64,000 nt of DNA from Dugong dugon (GCA_030035585.1 CM057474.1:7672001-7736000), one strand, 5' to 3'. Positions 11,144 through 23,378 are shown, numbered from the stretch's first letter. Program-made: numbers and translations. The notes: generated by a model not told the origin, from the sequence alone.

Positions 11144-12280
11144 TTTTTGTTTGTTTGTTCTCTCCTTCCAGGGTCTAGGCAAACACAGCCACATCATTAA
11201 GGATGCACAGATAGGAAAGAAAACAAAGGCTGGATTTCAGTAGCAATTTAGACCCTCAGCCAGGGTCCCTTGTGACAGGTGCAACCTGGCTGCTCTATAA
11301 AGACAAGAGGAGTTTTCCCATAAAACTAAGCCCCGTTTTACCAATCTTTGTAACTCAGCAGACAATTGCTCTTTGCAGATAAGGTAATGATTTAATGTTA
11401 ATAAATCCTTAATGGATATTTAAGCTATTATGCCTATTGCTATCCTAGGCTTATGCTTTTTAATTTCCCAGTATAGTAGGTTATAAATATATATTTGTGC
11501 TCCAGAATTGTTTTCCCAAGGAAGTGACTGAAAACATCAAAGACTCTCCTCTGATTTACCTAATGAGTCTTCCTGACCAATCACCTTGCTTCAACTGACG
11601 GACAGTTGAAATTAAAAGCTGGGACACTTCAATAATGAGACAACCAGTATTTAATTGAGAATCTACCATAAAATCAGTTGTGCTCCAGATTTAAGAAATC
11701 TTACAGATACCTAGGAGCATGCAGAAGGTCACGGTGAGGTGACTCATTCGTTCGTGATTAACAGTCTTCACAGGTCCCTCTTGGTTCTTGGCAAAATACG
11801 TGGCACACATATTGCACTGAAAAGCAAAAGGGTGCCCTCTCCATAATCTAACAGATTTATAATTATTTCAGCAACTTGCAGTAGACACATTCTGCCTTTG
11901 ATGAGTGAGTTAGCCCAAGTCAAAAAAACAGATTTTCAGTATTGACTCGGTTTAACAAGAAGAAAATTGTGGCAATGGAGCCCTGCCTTCTGAGTGTGTT
12001 AGCTTCATAGCTCAAGGGACTACTCAATGCAGAGTGGCTTGGAACAGGCATCCAACTATATTTACCATCCTCAGTTTAAGTCAACTGTGTAAATGATGCA
12101 ATGCGAATTAATGTAATAATAACCAACACAAGAGATGATGACTATTATTTCAAGATGTTTCTAAACGTTTCTGGAATAGATCCAATTTTAATTAAAAAAA
12201 TGACAAAATAAATACAAGGTAATTTTAGAGAAAGCAGGAAAAATAAAAGTTCAAAGCAAAGAAAATAAAAACATGGTTTC
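11144..12280. other. Unassigned low-copy sequence
   Basis: No repeat or gene recognised. Several CpGs occur around 11730-11800, which otherwise looks like ordinary intergenic DNA. Confidence 0.45.
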
Positions 12281-12690
12281 ACAAACTAGAGTTAACTACT
12301 ATGAAGTCTTGAAATATCACTCCAGAACTTTTTTTCTCTCTATGAATGTACATTGTTCTAAAAACTAGTTCAAATTCTACATACTGTTTATAATCGACTT
12401 TTAAAACTAATGATATATTTTTCCATGTGAACAGTTAAATATCTGTCTATTGCTTCATTTGTTGTTGGGGCTGTTGTTCTTACATAATATTCCACCCTAT
12501 ATGTATATGTACAAATACCATTGTGTATTTTTAATAATAGCGCATTCATTTTTCACCATTGTAAATATTGCTTTAATAGGCAACTTTATAGCTTAATCTT
12601 TGGGTATAAACTTTATATTTGCTTAGGATAAGTTTTCTAAGGGTCTTTATGATGAATGAGTATTTTATTGGGACTGAGATTTGCACCTGC
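12281..12690 (-). mobile_element. Ancient L1 (L1M-type) 3'-UTR fragment
   Basis: The plus strand resembles the reverse complement of the old L1 3' UTR: 'catttttcaccattgtaaat', 'attgctttaataggcaac' and 'ttgcttaggataagttttct' in that order. The same layout is seen at 16400-16735. Highly diverged; no coding content. Confidence 0.5.
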
Positions 12691-12929
12691 TTAAATAAGT
12701 ATATATGTAGCCTTTGTGTTTATACATAAGTTGTTCATGGTGTCTGGATTTTAAAGCAAAATGCTTTAAGAAAAAAAAAATTAAGTTTATAATGTGCTTT
12801 TGCATCCATTTTCAGACATGGGTAAAGTGGTAAGAAGTGCATTATTGTTGCTGTTGTTATTATTATTAGATATACCAAGTAAGAAATTCCATTCTAACAG
12901 GAACTGTGTGCATTCCAAGAATTTTATTC

Positions 12930-13150
12930 CTCCAGGAGAGATAATAACTATCGAATTTTATATAATATTTCACAATTTACCAGACAGTTTTTACCTGTAA
13001 GACCTCATTTGATCTTTAGATCTCTGAGATAGATTGAACAGATATTTTTACCATATTCATTTTTCCAAGAAAAAAAGCATAGAGAGATTAAATGAAACAT
13101 CCAGTCATAGATCTGAAATTTTAACTTGGAAGTTTCGGCTTTAGTACACG
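12930..13150 (+). mobile_element. MIR SINE
   Basis: 'aagacctcatttgatctttag', 'tctgagatagattgaaca' and 'aaaaaagcatagagagatta' follow the MIR order (ctcatttgatcctca, gaggtaggt, gaggcacagagaggtta), with the loss of CpGs expected of an old copy. Confidence 0.65.
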
Positions 13151-13264
13151 AATGGACACTAGTCAAACCCTCCAGTTAGCTGTAGGTAGTAAGAACAAGA
13201 TGGTGGTACCGAATCGCCTCAGTCTCAACATTTAGTGGAATCATATTTCTTAAGAGAGAATTTA

Positions 13265-13476
13265 AGAGTCCCTAGGTAGCGCAGATGGTTAAGTGCTCAA
13301 CCGCTAGCCAAATGGTTGGTGGTTTAAACCCACCCAGAGGCACCTAGGAGGACAAGCCTGGAAATCTGCTTCCAAAAGGTCACAGCCTTGAAGACCCTAC
13401 GGAGTACAGTTCTGCCCTGCACACACGGGGTCTCCATGAATGGAAATTGACTCAGTGGCAACTAAGAACAACAACA
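13265..13476 (+). mobile_element. AfroSINE
   Basis: 'gagtccctaggtagcgcaga' head, 'tggtggtttaaacccaccca' B-box region, a central 'tctgcttccaaaaggtcaca' block and a tail 'gactcagtggcaactaagaa' followed by AAC repeats. The AAC tail is more RTE-like than the GGTTT tail of most copies in the window. Confidence 0.85.
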
Positions 13477-13584
13477 GAGAGAACTGAAGACTTAAGTGAG
13501 AAATTCTAAAACACAGAATTCCTTTAAATAAATTTCTTCCTAGGCTAGAAACTCATCCCCTAATAAATATAAGTATCTCAGGGG

Positions 13585-13665
13585 TAGGGTCTGATTCTTA
13601 GTCTCTTGTGCATGCCACTGTGCATGGCTCACCTCCTGGCACATAGGAGGTACACAACAAAAACG
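13585..13665 (+). mobile_element. L2 LINE 3' end fragment
   Basis: 'ggggtagggtctgattctta' and 'ctcctggcacataggaggta' match the L2 3'-terminal layout; no TGAA tail remains. Confidence 0.5.
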
Positions 13666-14097
13666 TGTGGACCAGGAATACTACGTGCTACTGCTTCTTC
13701 TGAGAGGAAGTATTGAACTCAAATCCTAACAACAAATTCTTTTTAATCTCTTATAATTACTTTTTATTACAGCAAAAGCAAACAACAAAAAACAATTTTA
13801 CTCCTCAGAAGCCATGTGCTAATTCTAAATTTGCTTACTAAGTATCCTCCGCTGAGTTCTAAAAAATTATATAGAGGGATCATTACCTACTTGTACTTTA
13901 ATTGAAATTAAAGGACCAGATCTGATCTTTGGGTGTAAGTGTATACAGTGCACATGACTTTCAATTACTGTGACACAGCTATTGAGTCATTATAATTTAT
14001 AATGTATAGCAAAGGGACTATGACACAATGATAAACACTAATCAGCATCACTCAGTATTACAATGATCTGTTTGTTCACCTTTCTTCCATACTAAAC

Positions 14098-14200
14098 TGA
14101 AAACTCTGCGGGCCATGGCTGTGTCTTGCTCACTGCCACTGAATCCAGTCTTTCCTCTAATACCTAACACACAGAAGCACTAAATAAATATTTGGTGAAG
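14098..14200 (+). mobile_element. L2 LINE 3' end fragment
   Basis: 'gaaaactctgcgggccatgg', 'acacacagaagcactaaata' and 'aatatttggtgaa' reproduce the L2 end (gggcagggac, agtaggtgctcaataaatatttg). Confidence 0.55.
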
Positions 14201-14399
14201 AGATAGATGGAATGAACGTCAAAAAATGAAAGGTACCAGCTCAAATTCTGAATGAAATATCTTGTGCTTTTTCAGTTCAATGCCAGAAGAGCTTGAGCAC
14301 AAGTACACATGCTGGAGAGCAGGACGTTTTTCTATTAGATGCTTTATTTATCTCTACATCTTTAAGACAGGCAGAAGGAGTGTGCTCCAGGAAGGAGAG

Positions 14400-14630
14400 C
14401 GGGATGCTGGGTGTCAAGTCTCAAGGGTTCAATTCCCAACTCTGAATCTCACTAGCTTCAAGGCCTTGGGCAAGTCACTTAACCTCTGTTGCAAACAGAA
14501 ATAATACCACCTCCTCCCAGGAGTGCACCAAGGCAAACTTGATTGATGGCTAAGCTCTTAGAGTCTTTGATGAAATGTGCTGAATGGCTGCCAAGTATTA
14601 CTACTGCTAATAATAATAATGTTTTTCTAA
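14400..14630 (+). mobile_element. MIR SINE
   Basis: The core 'ggccttgggcaagtcactta' followed by 'acctctgttgcaaacagaaa' is one of the most recognisable MIR segments. The stretch ends in a TAA-rich run near 14606-14622. Confidence 0.8.
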
Positions 14631-15249
14631 CATAGTCCCACTGAGCAATATAAATCAGTAACAAGGGACAGATTGCTTCAACGAAGCAAATTGTGGCCAA
14701 TTCTTTTTGAAAGAAGGATGATAGACCTAATTCCACCATGGCATCATTTTCTGCACTCTGTTCTTTTCTTATTTATAAGGAGAACAAGTTGTCATATGTC
14801 CATGTGAGATGTTTAGGCTACTTCAGAAAGGAAAAATGAAGACAAAAGATTGACACTATGCACAGGCACAGTCATATTATGGAAAATATCATGTTTCATG
14901 ATTAGGTTGATCATCTACATAAAAATAAAAAATATAAAAAAATAAAAATATGATTAGTAAGGCAGAAATGTTGTCATTTGGCATTTCATCAGTTACATGG
15001 TCTCATTGTATCCCAAAGGGAAATTCTTGAAACCCTAATCTATTGATTTAGTTTCAGAACATTTATTTCTTGAAATAGAAATGTTATTCTACATTATTTT
15101 AAAGCTTTGTTCTTTTCCTTTACAGTATCTGACATGATTTAAAAAATTAGATTTATTATATATTTTTTGCTGGTTACAAAGTAATACATGTTTACTTTAT
15201 AAAATTTGGACAAAGATAGAAACCATAAATGAATAAAAATTGGAATGTA

Positions 15250-15490
15250 GTTGTAGTATAGAAACTAAGAGTGTGTTCTCTGTATAGACCACGATGGTTC
15301 AACCCCAGGCCGTCACTGTTCCTTTGTCCAAGCCTCTTCCTTTCTGTAAACCTCAGTTTCTTCATCTTCTAAATGAGGACAATAATATCTATTTTCTTGA
15401 GTTATTGTGAGAATAAAATTAAACAGTGCATGTGAAGCACTTGGATGTGTGCCTGGCACAGAGAACATTGTTCAATATATTATTATTATG
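15250..15490 (+). mobile_element. MIR SINE
   Basis: 'aaacctcagtttcttcatct', 'ttattgtgagaataaaatta' and 'gtgaagcacttggatgtgtg' appear in MIR order, near full length. Confidence 0.8.
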
Positions 15491-15514
15491 TAATTACTCA
15501 CAATCTCTAAACTT

Positions 15515-16335
15515 TTTTCTTGTTGTTTGTTTGTTTATTGTTGTAGTTTAAGAGAAAGTTTACATTTCAAGTTAATCTCTTATATAAAAATTTATATATA
15601 CATTGTTATGTGACCCTAATTGCTTTCCTTATACTGTGACAGCACACTCCTCCTTTCCACCTCTGATTCCCCACGTCCATTCAACCAGCTCCTAACCCTC
15701 TCTGCCTTCCCATCTCACCTTCGGAAAGAAGCTGCCCATTTAGTCTCATGTATTTACTTGAGCTAAGAAGCACACTCTTCATGAGTATCATTTTATGTCC
15801 CACAGTCCAGTCCAATCTTTGTCTGAAGAGTTGGCCTCAGAAATTGTTTTAGTTCTGGGCTGATAGAGAGTCTGGGGGCCATCCTTTCTGGGGTCCCTCC
15901 AGTCCCAATCAGAACATTAAGTCTGGTCTTCTTACTAGAATTTGAGTTCTGCACCCCACCTTTCTCCTGCTCCATCCAGGACTCTCTGTTGTGTTCCCTG
16001 TCAAGGTGGCCATTGGTGGTAGCCAGGTACCATCCAGTTCTTCTGGTCTCAGGCTGATGAAGTCTGTGGTTTATGTGGCTCTTTCTGTCTCTTGGGCTAA
16101 TATTTTCCTTCTGTTTTTGGTGTTCTTCATTCTCCTTTACTCCAGGTGGTTGGGATCAATTGATGCATCTTAGATGGCCGCTTGCAAGCTTTTAAGACCC
16201 CGGACGCCACTCACCAAAGTAGGATGCAGAACATTTTCTTAATAAACTTTGTAATGCCAATTGACCTAGATGTCCCCTGAAAGCGTGGTCCCAGACCCCC
16301 ACCCCTGCTACACTGTTGCTCAAAGTGTTTGACAG
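15515..16335 (-). mobile_element. L1 LINE, 3'-UTR-only copy
   Basis: On the plus strand this is a reversed L1 3' UTR. It shares landmark blocks with the L1s at 26707 and 44944: 'gtctgggggccatcctttc', 'gccattggtggtagccagg' and 'cttagatggccgcttgcaagc'. It is bracketed by 'tctctaaactt' at 15504-15514 and 16336-16346, a target-site duplication. It is strongly 5' truncated and more diverged than the other two, so it represents an older subfamily. Confidence 0.8.
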
Positions 16336-16399
16336 TCTCTAAACTTAAAGACATTTTTTCTTAAATACTTCTGTATTAAGATAATAATGAATATTAATA

Positions 16400-16735
16400 G
16401 ATTATTTTATGAAATTGTGACCATATTTATGAACTGTTTTTAACCTTCTTTTCATTAATTAATGCATTATAAGACATTTCTCATGTAATCAGACATTTGT
16501 GTGCATTTATGACACCGTCATATATGACTGGATGGTATTAATGGTTTTGTCAGAATCTAAATAACCAGCTTCTTATTGTTAGCCAGTATGTTGCTTTCCA
16601 TTTTTGCGTTTTTAAAGAATGCTGCAATGACCATCGTTTGTGCATCTCAACTTCGTTTATGTTATAGCTTTAGGATAGATCTCTAGAAGTAGAATTTCTG
16701 GGAGGCAAAGTGTATACATATATTCAAAGCTTCTG
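16400..16735 (-). mobile_element. Ancient L1 (L1M-type) 3'-UTR fragment, left half
   Basis: 'ttgctttccatttttgcgtt', 'aagaatgctgcaatgaccat' and 'agaagtagaatttctgggag' match reversed old L1 3' UTR. The RTE at 16736 splits it; the continuation is at 17568-17640 ('aaattgtgccccagaaaggt'). Confidence 0.6.
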
Positions 16736-17567
16736 TATGAAGGAGAATGTGGGATCAGGATTGGAGGAAGACTCATTAACAACCTACAATATGCAGATGA
16801 CACAACCTTGCTCACTGAAAGTAAAGAGGACTTGAAACACTTACTGATGAAGACCAAAGACTACAGCCTTCAGTACAGATTACACCTCAACATAAAGAAA
16901 ACAAAAATCCTCACAACTAGACCAATAAGCAACATCATGATAAATGGAAAAAGTACTGAAGATGTCAAGGATTTCATTTGATTGCATCCACAATCAATGC
17001 CCATGAAAACAGCAGTCAAAAAATCAAACGCCACATTGCATTGGGCAAATTTGCCACAAAAGACTACTTTAAAGTGTTAAAAAACAACGATGTCACTTTG
17101 AGGACTGAGTTGGGCCTGATACAAGCCATGATGTTTTCAGTTGTCTCATATGCGTGCAAAATCTATACACTGAATAAGGAAGACCAAAGAAGAATTCAAA
17201 GAAGACCTTTGAATTACGGTGCTGGCGAAGAATATTGAATATACTATGGACTTCCAAAGGAATGAACAAATCTATTTTGGAAGAAGTACAGCCATAGTGC
17301 TGCTTGGAAGCAAGACTTTGTCTCACAAACTTTGGATGTATTATCAGGAGGGACCAGTTTCTGGAGAAGGACATCATGCTTGGTAAGGTAGATGGTCAGT
17401 GAAAAAGAGGAAGACCCTCAGTGAGATGGATTGACAGAGTGGCTGCAATGACGGACTTAAGCATAGTAACAATTGTGAGGATGGTGCAGGGCTGGGCAGT
17501 GTTTGATTCTGCTGCACATAGGGTCATTATTAGTCAGAACTGACTCTACAGCACCTAACAACAGCAA
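16736..17567 (+). mobile_element. RTE (BovB-like) LINE, 5'-truncated
   Basis: Starts inside the reverse-transcriptase palm and runs through the C-terminal domain to the 3' end ('gcacctaacaacagcaac'). The YADD active-site codons are intact at 16790-16801, but downstream stops and frameshifts break the frame. Flanking 'caaagcttctg' (16725-16735) and 'caaaacttctg' (17568-17578) form an 11-bp target-site duplication with one mismatch. It sits inside an ancient L1, so it is the younger of the two. Confidence 0.9.
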
Positions 17568-17640
17568 CAAAACTTCTGATATTAAATTGTGCCCCAGAAA
17601 GGTTGAGACAGTAGTAAATATGTCACACTAATTTAATGTG

Positions 17641-18997
17641 ATAGCAAATCTACATAGACATACGTTGTTTATTCCTGCTTGAAATACATCTGAGACATCT
17701 TTTATTGAGATTTGAGAGGCAGAGGAATGAAGAAAGAGGAAAACAGATTAAAAGAGAGAGTGTGGATGATTTTGCATTTTTCCTAGATAAATTTCTAGTA
17801 AAAATAAACCTGTGGATGGAAATCTCAGAAGATTTATAAATCTTGACAAAAAACAGACCGTCATAGGCTCTGCCTCTCTACTCTGTTTAGAAGAATTTGT
17901 TTTCAAACTCCTTTTTTTTTTTTTCTCTCTTTTATCTTATGATATATATCAAGACCATTTTGAAATACCCTTATTCTGGCACAATATCACTTTCTTATAT
18001 TTACACTTTATTAAAAATGTTTAAAAGAAAGCTATGTTCTCCTTAAACATTTTTTCCCATCTCAGTAAGATGTAAATCTCTACAGACATACTGATGCACA
18101 TAAGAGATAGCTTCTGATATATACTAGGGATGTGACGTCAGTTTTTATCTTTTTATTCACCAACTCATACTTGTCATCAGTTGTCCTCTTTACCTTCTTA
18201 GCCTTGCTTTTTGGTCTTTGTATTGCCCCACAGAAAGGAGGACAACGGTTAGATTCATTGTTTTCATTAAGTAGGTGATATATGGGTTCAGTTGAGTGGG
18301 GAGAGAAAGTAGAATAGAGGCTCAGCTATTGGAATGAAGCCCTGCCCCTTGAAGTTAATGTATCCAGTATCATTTTGTTAATAGGAACATTCTTCACGTA
18401 TTGCAGTGAATAGTATACATCTAAATTCTACAGATGAAGCTGTAATTTCATTGAGGGATTCTAGTCACATTGATAAATGATGTCACTGGTAGGCTGCGCT
18501 TGAATTACAGCTTTAATTATTTATACCTGAGTCTACATTATTTCTTGTATTATACCTGTCATAATACTATCTTGTCCTGGGCCTGCTAACAGTACCATGA
18601 TGACAACTGATTCCATCAGTGGGTCAGATAGAACAGCATAGCAGTATCAGTCAACCACTTCACATAGAGATGAGAGTAATGTAGGGACTGGCTGGCGGTA
18701 TGATGAGGTGGAGTTTATACAGAAGTGGTTTTGCAGATTCTCTTATACAGCTAAAAGGGAGCTTCCTGAGGTCTTACTTATGACCTGCTAACCACTTAAA
18801 AGTAGAAAATATTGTTTCTGTCTCTCTTTTTTCTCTCTCTCCCGCTGCCCTTATTCTTTGACTTACAGCTACCTCTGAGATTATTTGAATACTAACAGAA
18901 AAATCAGAGCATTTGTTTTAAATGTTTTTATTTTGAACTTATGTGTGCCTGTGAGTAGATCCTAGTCCCTTTTAACAGAATTACCTTGTTTGAGATT
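17641..18997. other. Unassigned low-copy sequence
   Basis: No gene or repeat family recognised. A T-rich run lies near 17911-17935 and a CT-rich run near 18815-18845. Confidence 0.45.
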
Positions 18998-19008
18998 TGT
19001 CTTATATT

Positions 19009-19153
19009 AAAACCTGTTACCATCAAGTTGATTCCGACTTATAGGACAGAATAGAACTGTCGCCATAGGGTTTCCAAGGAGTGGCTTGTGGATTCAAACT
19101 GCTTACGTTTTGGTTAGCAGCCAAGCTCTTAACTACTGTGCCACAAGGGTTCC
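19009..19153 (-). mobile_element. AfroSINE, short type
   Basis: Reversed SINE with 'aagttgattccgacttatag', 'agggtttccaaggagtggc' and a head ending 'gccacaagggttcc'. An exact 11-bp target-site duplication 'tgtcttatatt' brackets it (18998-19008 and 19154-19164). Confidence 0.9.
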
Positions 19154-19164
19154 TGTCTTATATT

Positions 19165-19356
19165 TAAAAAAAACAAACAAACAAAAACCATGGATGTCAA
19201 GTCGATTCTGACTCATACTGACTGTATAGAGCAGAGTGGAACTGTCCCGTAGGGTTTCCAAGGAGCAGCTGGCAGATTTGAACAGCTGATCTTTTGGTTA
19301 GCAGCTGTAGCTCACCCACCGTACCTCTTAACTACCAGGCCACCAGGCCCCCAGGA
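19165..19356 (-). mobile_element. AfroSINE, short type, A-rich tail
   Basis: Begins at the right-hand duplication of the SINE to its left, with a TTTG-type tail (seen as 'aaacaaacaaac' on plus), then 'aagtcgattctgactcatac', 'tagggtttccaaggagcagc' and a head ending 'ggccaccaggccccc'. A short local duplication gives 'agctgtagctcacccaccgtacc' near the A box. Confidence 0.9.
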
Positions 19357-19777
19357 AAAGGCAATCTGATTTGGGCATATAAAGATGATTAAGGGACTTT
19401 GGAACCATGTTATTTTCCCAATACTTAACTTAAAGGAAAACTTCAGGTTGAGGGCTTTTTTTAATTATTAAAGAATAATTGTATGGCACAACTGAAATTA
19501 AACATGATATTTTGACATGAGTTTAGAAACTGTAATGCTCAATGCAGATAATGCTATTATTGGGAATAACTCCTACTCGGTATTAGAAAAGAAGAAGAAG
19601 GAGCTGGTGTTGGAAGAGCTTTAACGGGACCTTACAACTAGCCTTCCAGGTCCCCAAGGAATTCAGTGATTCTTGTGTTCATGTGTCAGCCAGAATAACT
19701 AGAAGTTTCTCTAGCAAAAATGGGAGACATGAGCAGTATGTAAGTGATCCTAATAAAAGAGAAACTCTTATAGTTGT
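19357..19777. other. Unassigned sequence
   Basis: Nothing recognised beyond an AAG-rich stretch near 19588-19602. Confidence 0.4.
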
Positions 19778-19907
19778 GGAATATATACATTTATGCATAT
19801 AGATGTATATATAATTGCATATATGTTATATATGTGTGTGTGTATACATGTGTTTATATACACATACATGTGCACACACACACACACACACACATTTATA
19901 TACATAT
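19778..19907. repeat. Alternating TA/TG/CA microsatellite
   Basis: About 130 bp of almost uninterrupted alternating purine-pyrimidine sequence: TATA runs, a TG run near 19833-19844 and an (AC)n run near 19873-19893. Such DNA is length-unstable and can adopt left-handed form under torsion. Confidence 0.9.
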
Positions 19908-19985
19908 TTGGTTGTTGTTGTTAGCTGCTGTGAGTTGATCCCAACTCATGGTGACCTCATGGACAATGGGATGGGACCATTGGAT
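19908..19985 (-). mobile_element. RTE/SINE-type 3' end fragment
   Basis: 'gttgttgttgttagctgctg' followed by 'gagttgatcccaactcatgg' is the reversed RTE-like tail next to the microsatellite. Too short and diverged to decide between RTE and SINE. Confidence 0.6.
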
Positions 19986-20884
19986 AAAAAGAGAAATACG
20001 AACTCAGAGACAAGGTATATAAGACGAATCTATCTTCTTGAAGAAGAGCATAATACAGGGAGAATGTAGAAGGGACAATATAAAAGTGACAATAGTAACT
20101 GAGTTGGGTAGCTGGGATTACTGAAGATTAATTATTTCAAAAATTTAATGGTTCACTCTTACATCCTAAAAATAACTATAAAAAGCATAACCCAAGTATT
20201 CAACTTCGTACCAAGCCAGTGAAAACTTCAGAAGCAAGAGAAGGCACTCCAAAGGTGCTTTTGATAAACTCTACAGCTGTGCATACAATGTCCTGTAGAA
20301 ATAAGCTATGGTTTATTAGAAGAAAGCTACTGTACAAAACTCCAAACTCACAGAAAACAGTATCACATTTCTGAGGAATATCTTACAGTTTTCAAAGCAC
20401 TTTCAAGAAAAATTACAAAAATATCAAATGTAATTAAAATATGCTGGAAAAGCTATTCTTAGAAATCCCATGAATCTTTTATCTACCCTGAGTTTAAAAC
20501 TCTCTAGTTTATCAAGTACTGTAAGTCTTACAAACGAGCAAGAAAAGAAATCCACATTAGCTCTAGATGGTCAGTGTGATTTATTGTTCATACTAAAGCA
20601 TTACAATATTAAACAAATAGTTAACTTGCCTTAATCCACATTATTTACATTTGATAACTGAGGCATAATATTAGCAAAGACCTTGGGATTTGGCGAACAG
20701 TTTCCTGCTCAGCCTCTTTGTCCTTTAATATTGAGTCAATTCTTTAAAAAAAGTAAGTCTGGAGTGTTGGAAGAAACCTCCATTTCCCTGGCCTCGTGCT
20801 ATCATGAGACAACTTCCAATAGGCGAATATTTCTGACCTCTCCCCACTCCCTTACTGATGTATTTTTTCTTATGCAATTATCTG
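19986..20884. other. Unassigned low-copy sequence
   Basis: No feature recognised over about 900 bp of AT-rich sequence. Confidence 0.45.
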
Positions 20885-20899
20885 ACTGGCAAATTATTG

Positions 20900-21785
20900 T
20901 TGTTGTTAGGTGCCGTCGAGTCTGTTCTGACTCATAGCAACCCTATGTATAACAGAAAGAAACACTGGCCAGTCCTGTGCCATCCTCACAATTGTTGTGC
21001 TTGAGTCTATTGTTGCAGCCACTGTGTCAATTCATCACGTTGAGGGTCTTCCTCTTTTTCGCTGACCCTGTACTTTGCCAAGCACGATGTCCTTCTCCAG
21101 GGACTGATCCCTCCTGATAATATGTCCAAAGTATGTAAGATGAAGTCTCGCCATCCTTGCTTCTAATGAGCATTCTGCTTGTACTTCTTCCAAGACAGCT
21201 TGGTTCGTTCTTTGGGCAGTCCATGGTATATTCAATATTCTACACCGACATGACAATTCAAAACTGTCAATTCTTCGGGTTTCCTTATTCACCGTCCAGC
21301 TTTCACATGCATATGATGCGATTGAAAACACCAGGGCTTGGGTCAGGCGCACCTTAGTCTTCAAGGTGACATGTTTGCTTTTCAACACTTTAAAGAGATC
21401 TTTGGCAGCAGATTTGCCCAATGCAATGTGTCTTTTGATTTTTTGACTGCTGCTTCCATGGGTGTTGATTATTGATCCAAGTAAAATGAAATCCTTGACA
21501 ATTTCATTCTTTTCTCCGTTTATCATGATGTTGTTTATTGGTCCACCTGTGAGGATTTTCGTTTTCTTTATGTTGAGGTATAATCCATACTAAAGGTTGT
21601 GGTCTTTCATCTTTATCACTAAGTGCTTCAAGTCCTCTTCACTTTCAGCAAGCAAGGTTGTGTCATCTGCATAATGCAGGTTGTTAATGAGTCTTCCTCC
21701 AATCCTGATGCCCCGTTCTTCTTCATATAGTCCAGCTTCTCGGATTATTTGCTCAGCACACAGATTGAATAGGTATGGTGAAAGG
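20900..21785 (-). mobile_element. RTE (BovB-like) LINE, 5'-truncated
   Basis: Minus-strand element with its 3' end at 20900 ('ttgttgttaggtgccgtcg' on plus) and 5' truncation in the RT palm at 21785. The YADD codons (reversed 'gtcatctgcata') lie near 21662-21673. Target-site duplication 'actggcaaattattg' (20885-20899) against 'actggaaaattagtg' (21786-21800), 13 of 15 matching. The 163-codon frame at 21035-21526 covers the RT C-terminal domain, including the family's 'CESWTVNKE' block, so this copy is among the less decayed. Confidence 0.93.
21035..21526 (-). pseudogene. RTE reverse transcriptase C-terminal remnant
   Basis: A 163-codon open stretch: 'INGEKNEIVKDFILLGS', 'KRHIALGKSAAKDLFKVL', 'VRLTQALVFSIASYACESW', then the 'RCRILNIPWTAQRTNQ' and 'GHIIRRDQSLEKDIVLGK' blocks. 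These are typical of the region after the palm and thumb in RTE/BovB proteins. The palm lies upstream but the element is truncated there, so it has no start and no endonuclease. Confidence 0.85.
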
Positions 21786-21800
21786 ACTGGAAAATTAGTG

Positions 21801-23378
21801 AGAAGAAAACAATGTATTTCCAATTTCTCTTTTTGGAGTTGCCTGACCTTGGAAAATCCACATTCTGGTCTGTTCTCTCTGTGTGCTAAGCCTGTTGGGT
21901 CAAGAGGATCATGCATGGGTGTCATGTAGTGGCCCAGCTCACTGTGACTGCATGGCAAGGTATAAATCTGGGGTGAAGATTTAGGAAAATGCACACCAAA
22001 TCCATATCCTCCAACTCAGCTCTTATCAGTAATGAAGCGAATATTTTGATCTTCATCAGTTTCCCATGGCTCCAAGATGTTATTTATTGGGTATTCAAGA
22101 GAAGAAATAGTGACATACAGTCTATTAACCTTGAGGGATAGATACAAGGGTGGGTATTTAGGAGTAAAGCAATGTGTGGTGATCTTGCTCTGTCATGGTG
22201 TAGGTAGGACAGGAGACTTACGTAGTTCTTCGTAGATCCAGGCCTCCTGCGATTTTGTGCTGGTGTTTTGAGGCAGCACAGATGTGGCTATTTTTCTACT
22301 GGCTTCAGGTCCACTAACAGATTTCAGTTAGCTGAATTCCCAGGCTTTCCTGTGTAGGTCATTGCTACTGCCCTCAAATTGCACAGGGCAGATTGGCCTC
22401 TTACAGGTGAGGACCAGACAGGAGTTAGAAGATCATGGCAAAAGACACTCCTTTTATCAGACATCACTGTGCAGGCCCTTTAGACACTGGACATATTGAA
22501 TGATTTCGGCTCCCTTTGTATTTGTTTTTCCCCAACAAGGCCCTCAAGCTAGGACTTTAAATTTCAAACGCAGTTAAGTTTTGTTTGAGCAGCAGAGCTG
22601 CAGGGCAAGCATAGGTGGGACACCAAATAATCTTTTTTCTGAACTGTATTCAGTGCCAAGGGAGTGAGCTACGGAGCGATTCACTTCCTGGATTCTTGTG
22701 ATTTGACTCAAAAGTAGTCTGCCCCAACATATTATCTTAAGATGGCTCTGGATTCAAACTTAGAGAGGTTGTGATTTTATTAGTGAACAACTCCTAGTAG
22801 AAGAGTCTTTATTAAATAAGGGTTAGACTATCCTTGGTTGAGGTCAGGAAGCACCTCAATGAAATTTACTGAAACTCCAAAGCTAACAAGGCAAAGGAAA
22901 AGATCTGCGCCAGGAATACCCTGCCCTCAAAAACCAAATTTGATCAGATAACAAGGAGGAAATGGTTTGGTTTAAAAGCTATCGTAGCATGATCATTGGA
23001 AGAATGAAAGAAAAACAAAGGAAGTTTGGTTAAGTGGGGAAAGAGAGATTTCCTTAGCAGCGAGGTTAAGCTCTTAAGGAAGAGGCTAGCCCCTTACGAA
23101 CAGGAAAAAAGTTCTATTGGAGGCCAGGCTGGGCAGATAAGAAGGGGGAAAGGTGATGTACCCAGGTTTAACTGTTCTTGTAGATGAGATTTGAGAAGAG
23201 TATTTTCGTTGTTACTTGATCAGAAAGGGTGATTGGGTTCAAAGAAAGCTACCCGAGGAAGGAAGGCAAGGTCTCTGGAGCTCACTGGAATGATTCTCCC
23301 AGAGGGAGCCCGGGTCCAAAACAACACAGCTTACAGCTTTAAATAGTTGTCCCCTAAAAGTTTGGGAACAATCCCTAA
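21801..23378. other. Unassigned 1.6-kb block
   Basis: No family recognised. Features noted: 'tataaatctgggg' near 21961, long stop-containing frames in all phases, and moderate GC. It could be an old LTR-retrovirus remnant or unique sequence; I see no motif that would settle this. Confidence 0.4.

Noticed and set aside
19009..19356. A single long dimeric SINE.
   Set aside because: The first copy has its own exact 11-bp duplication, so these are two separate insertions side by side.
19873..19893. CRISPR-like direct repeats.
   Set aside because: A simple (AC)n microsatellite with no spacers, in a mammalian context.
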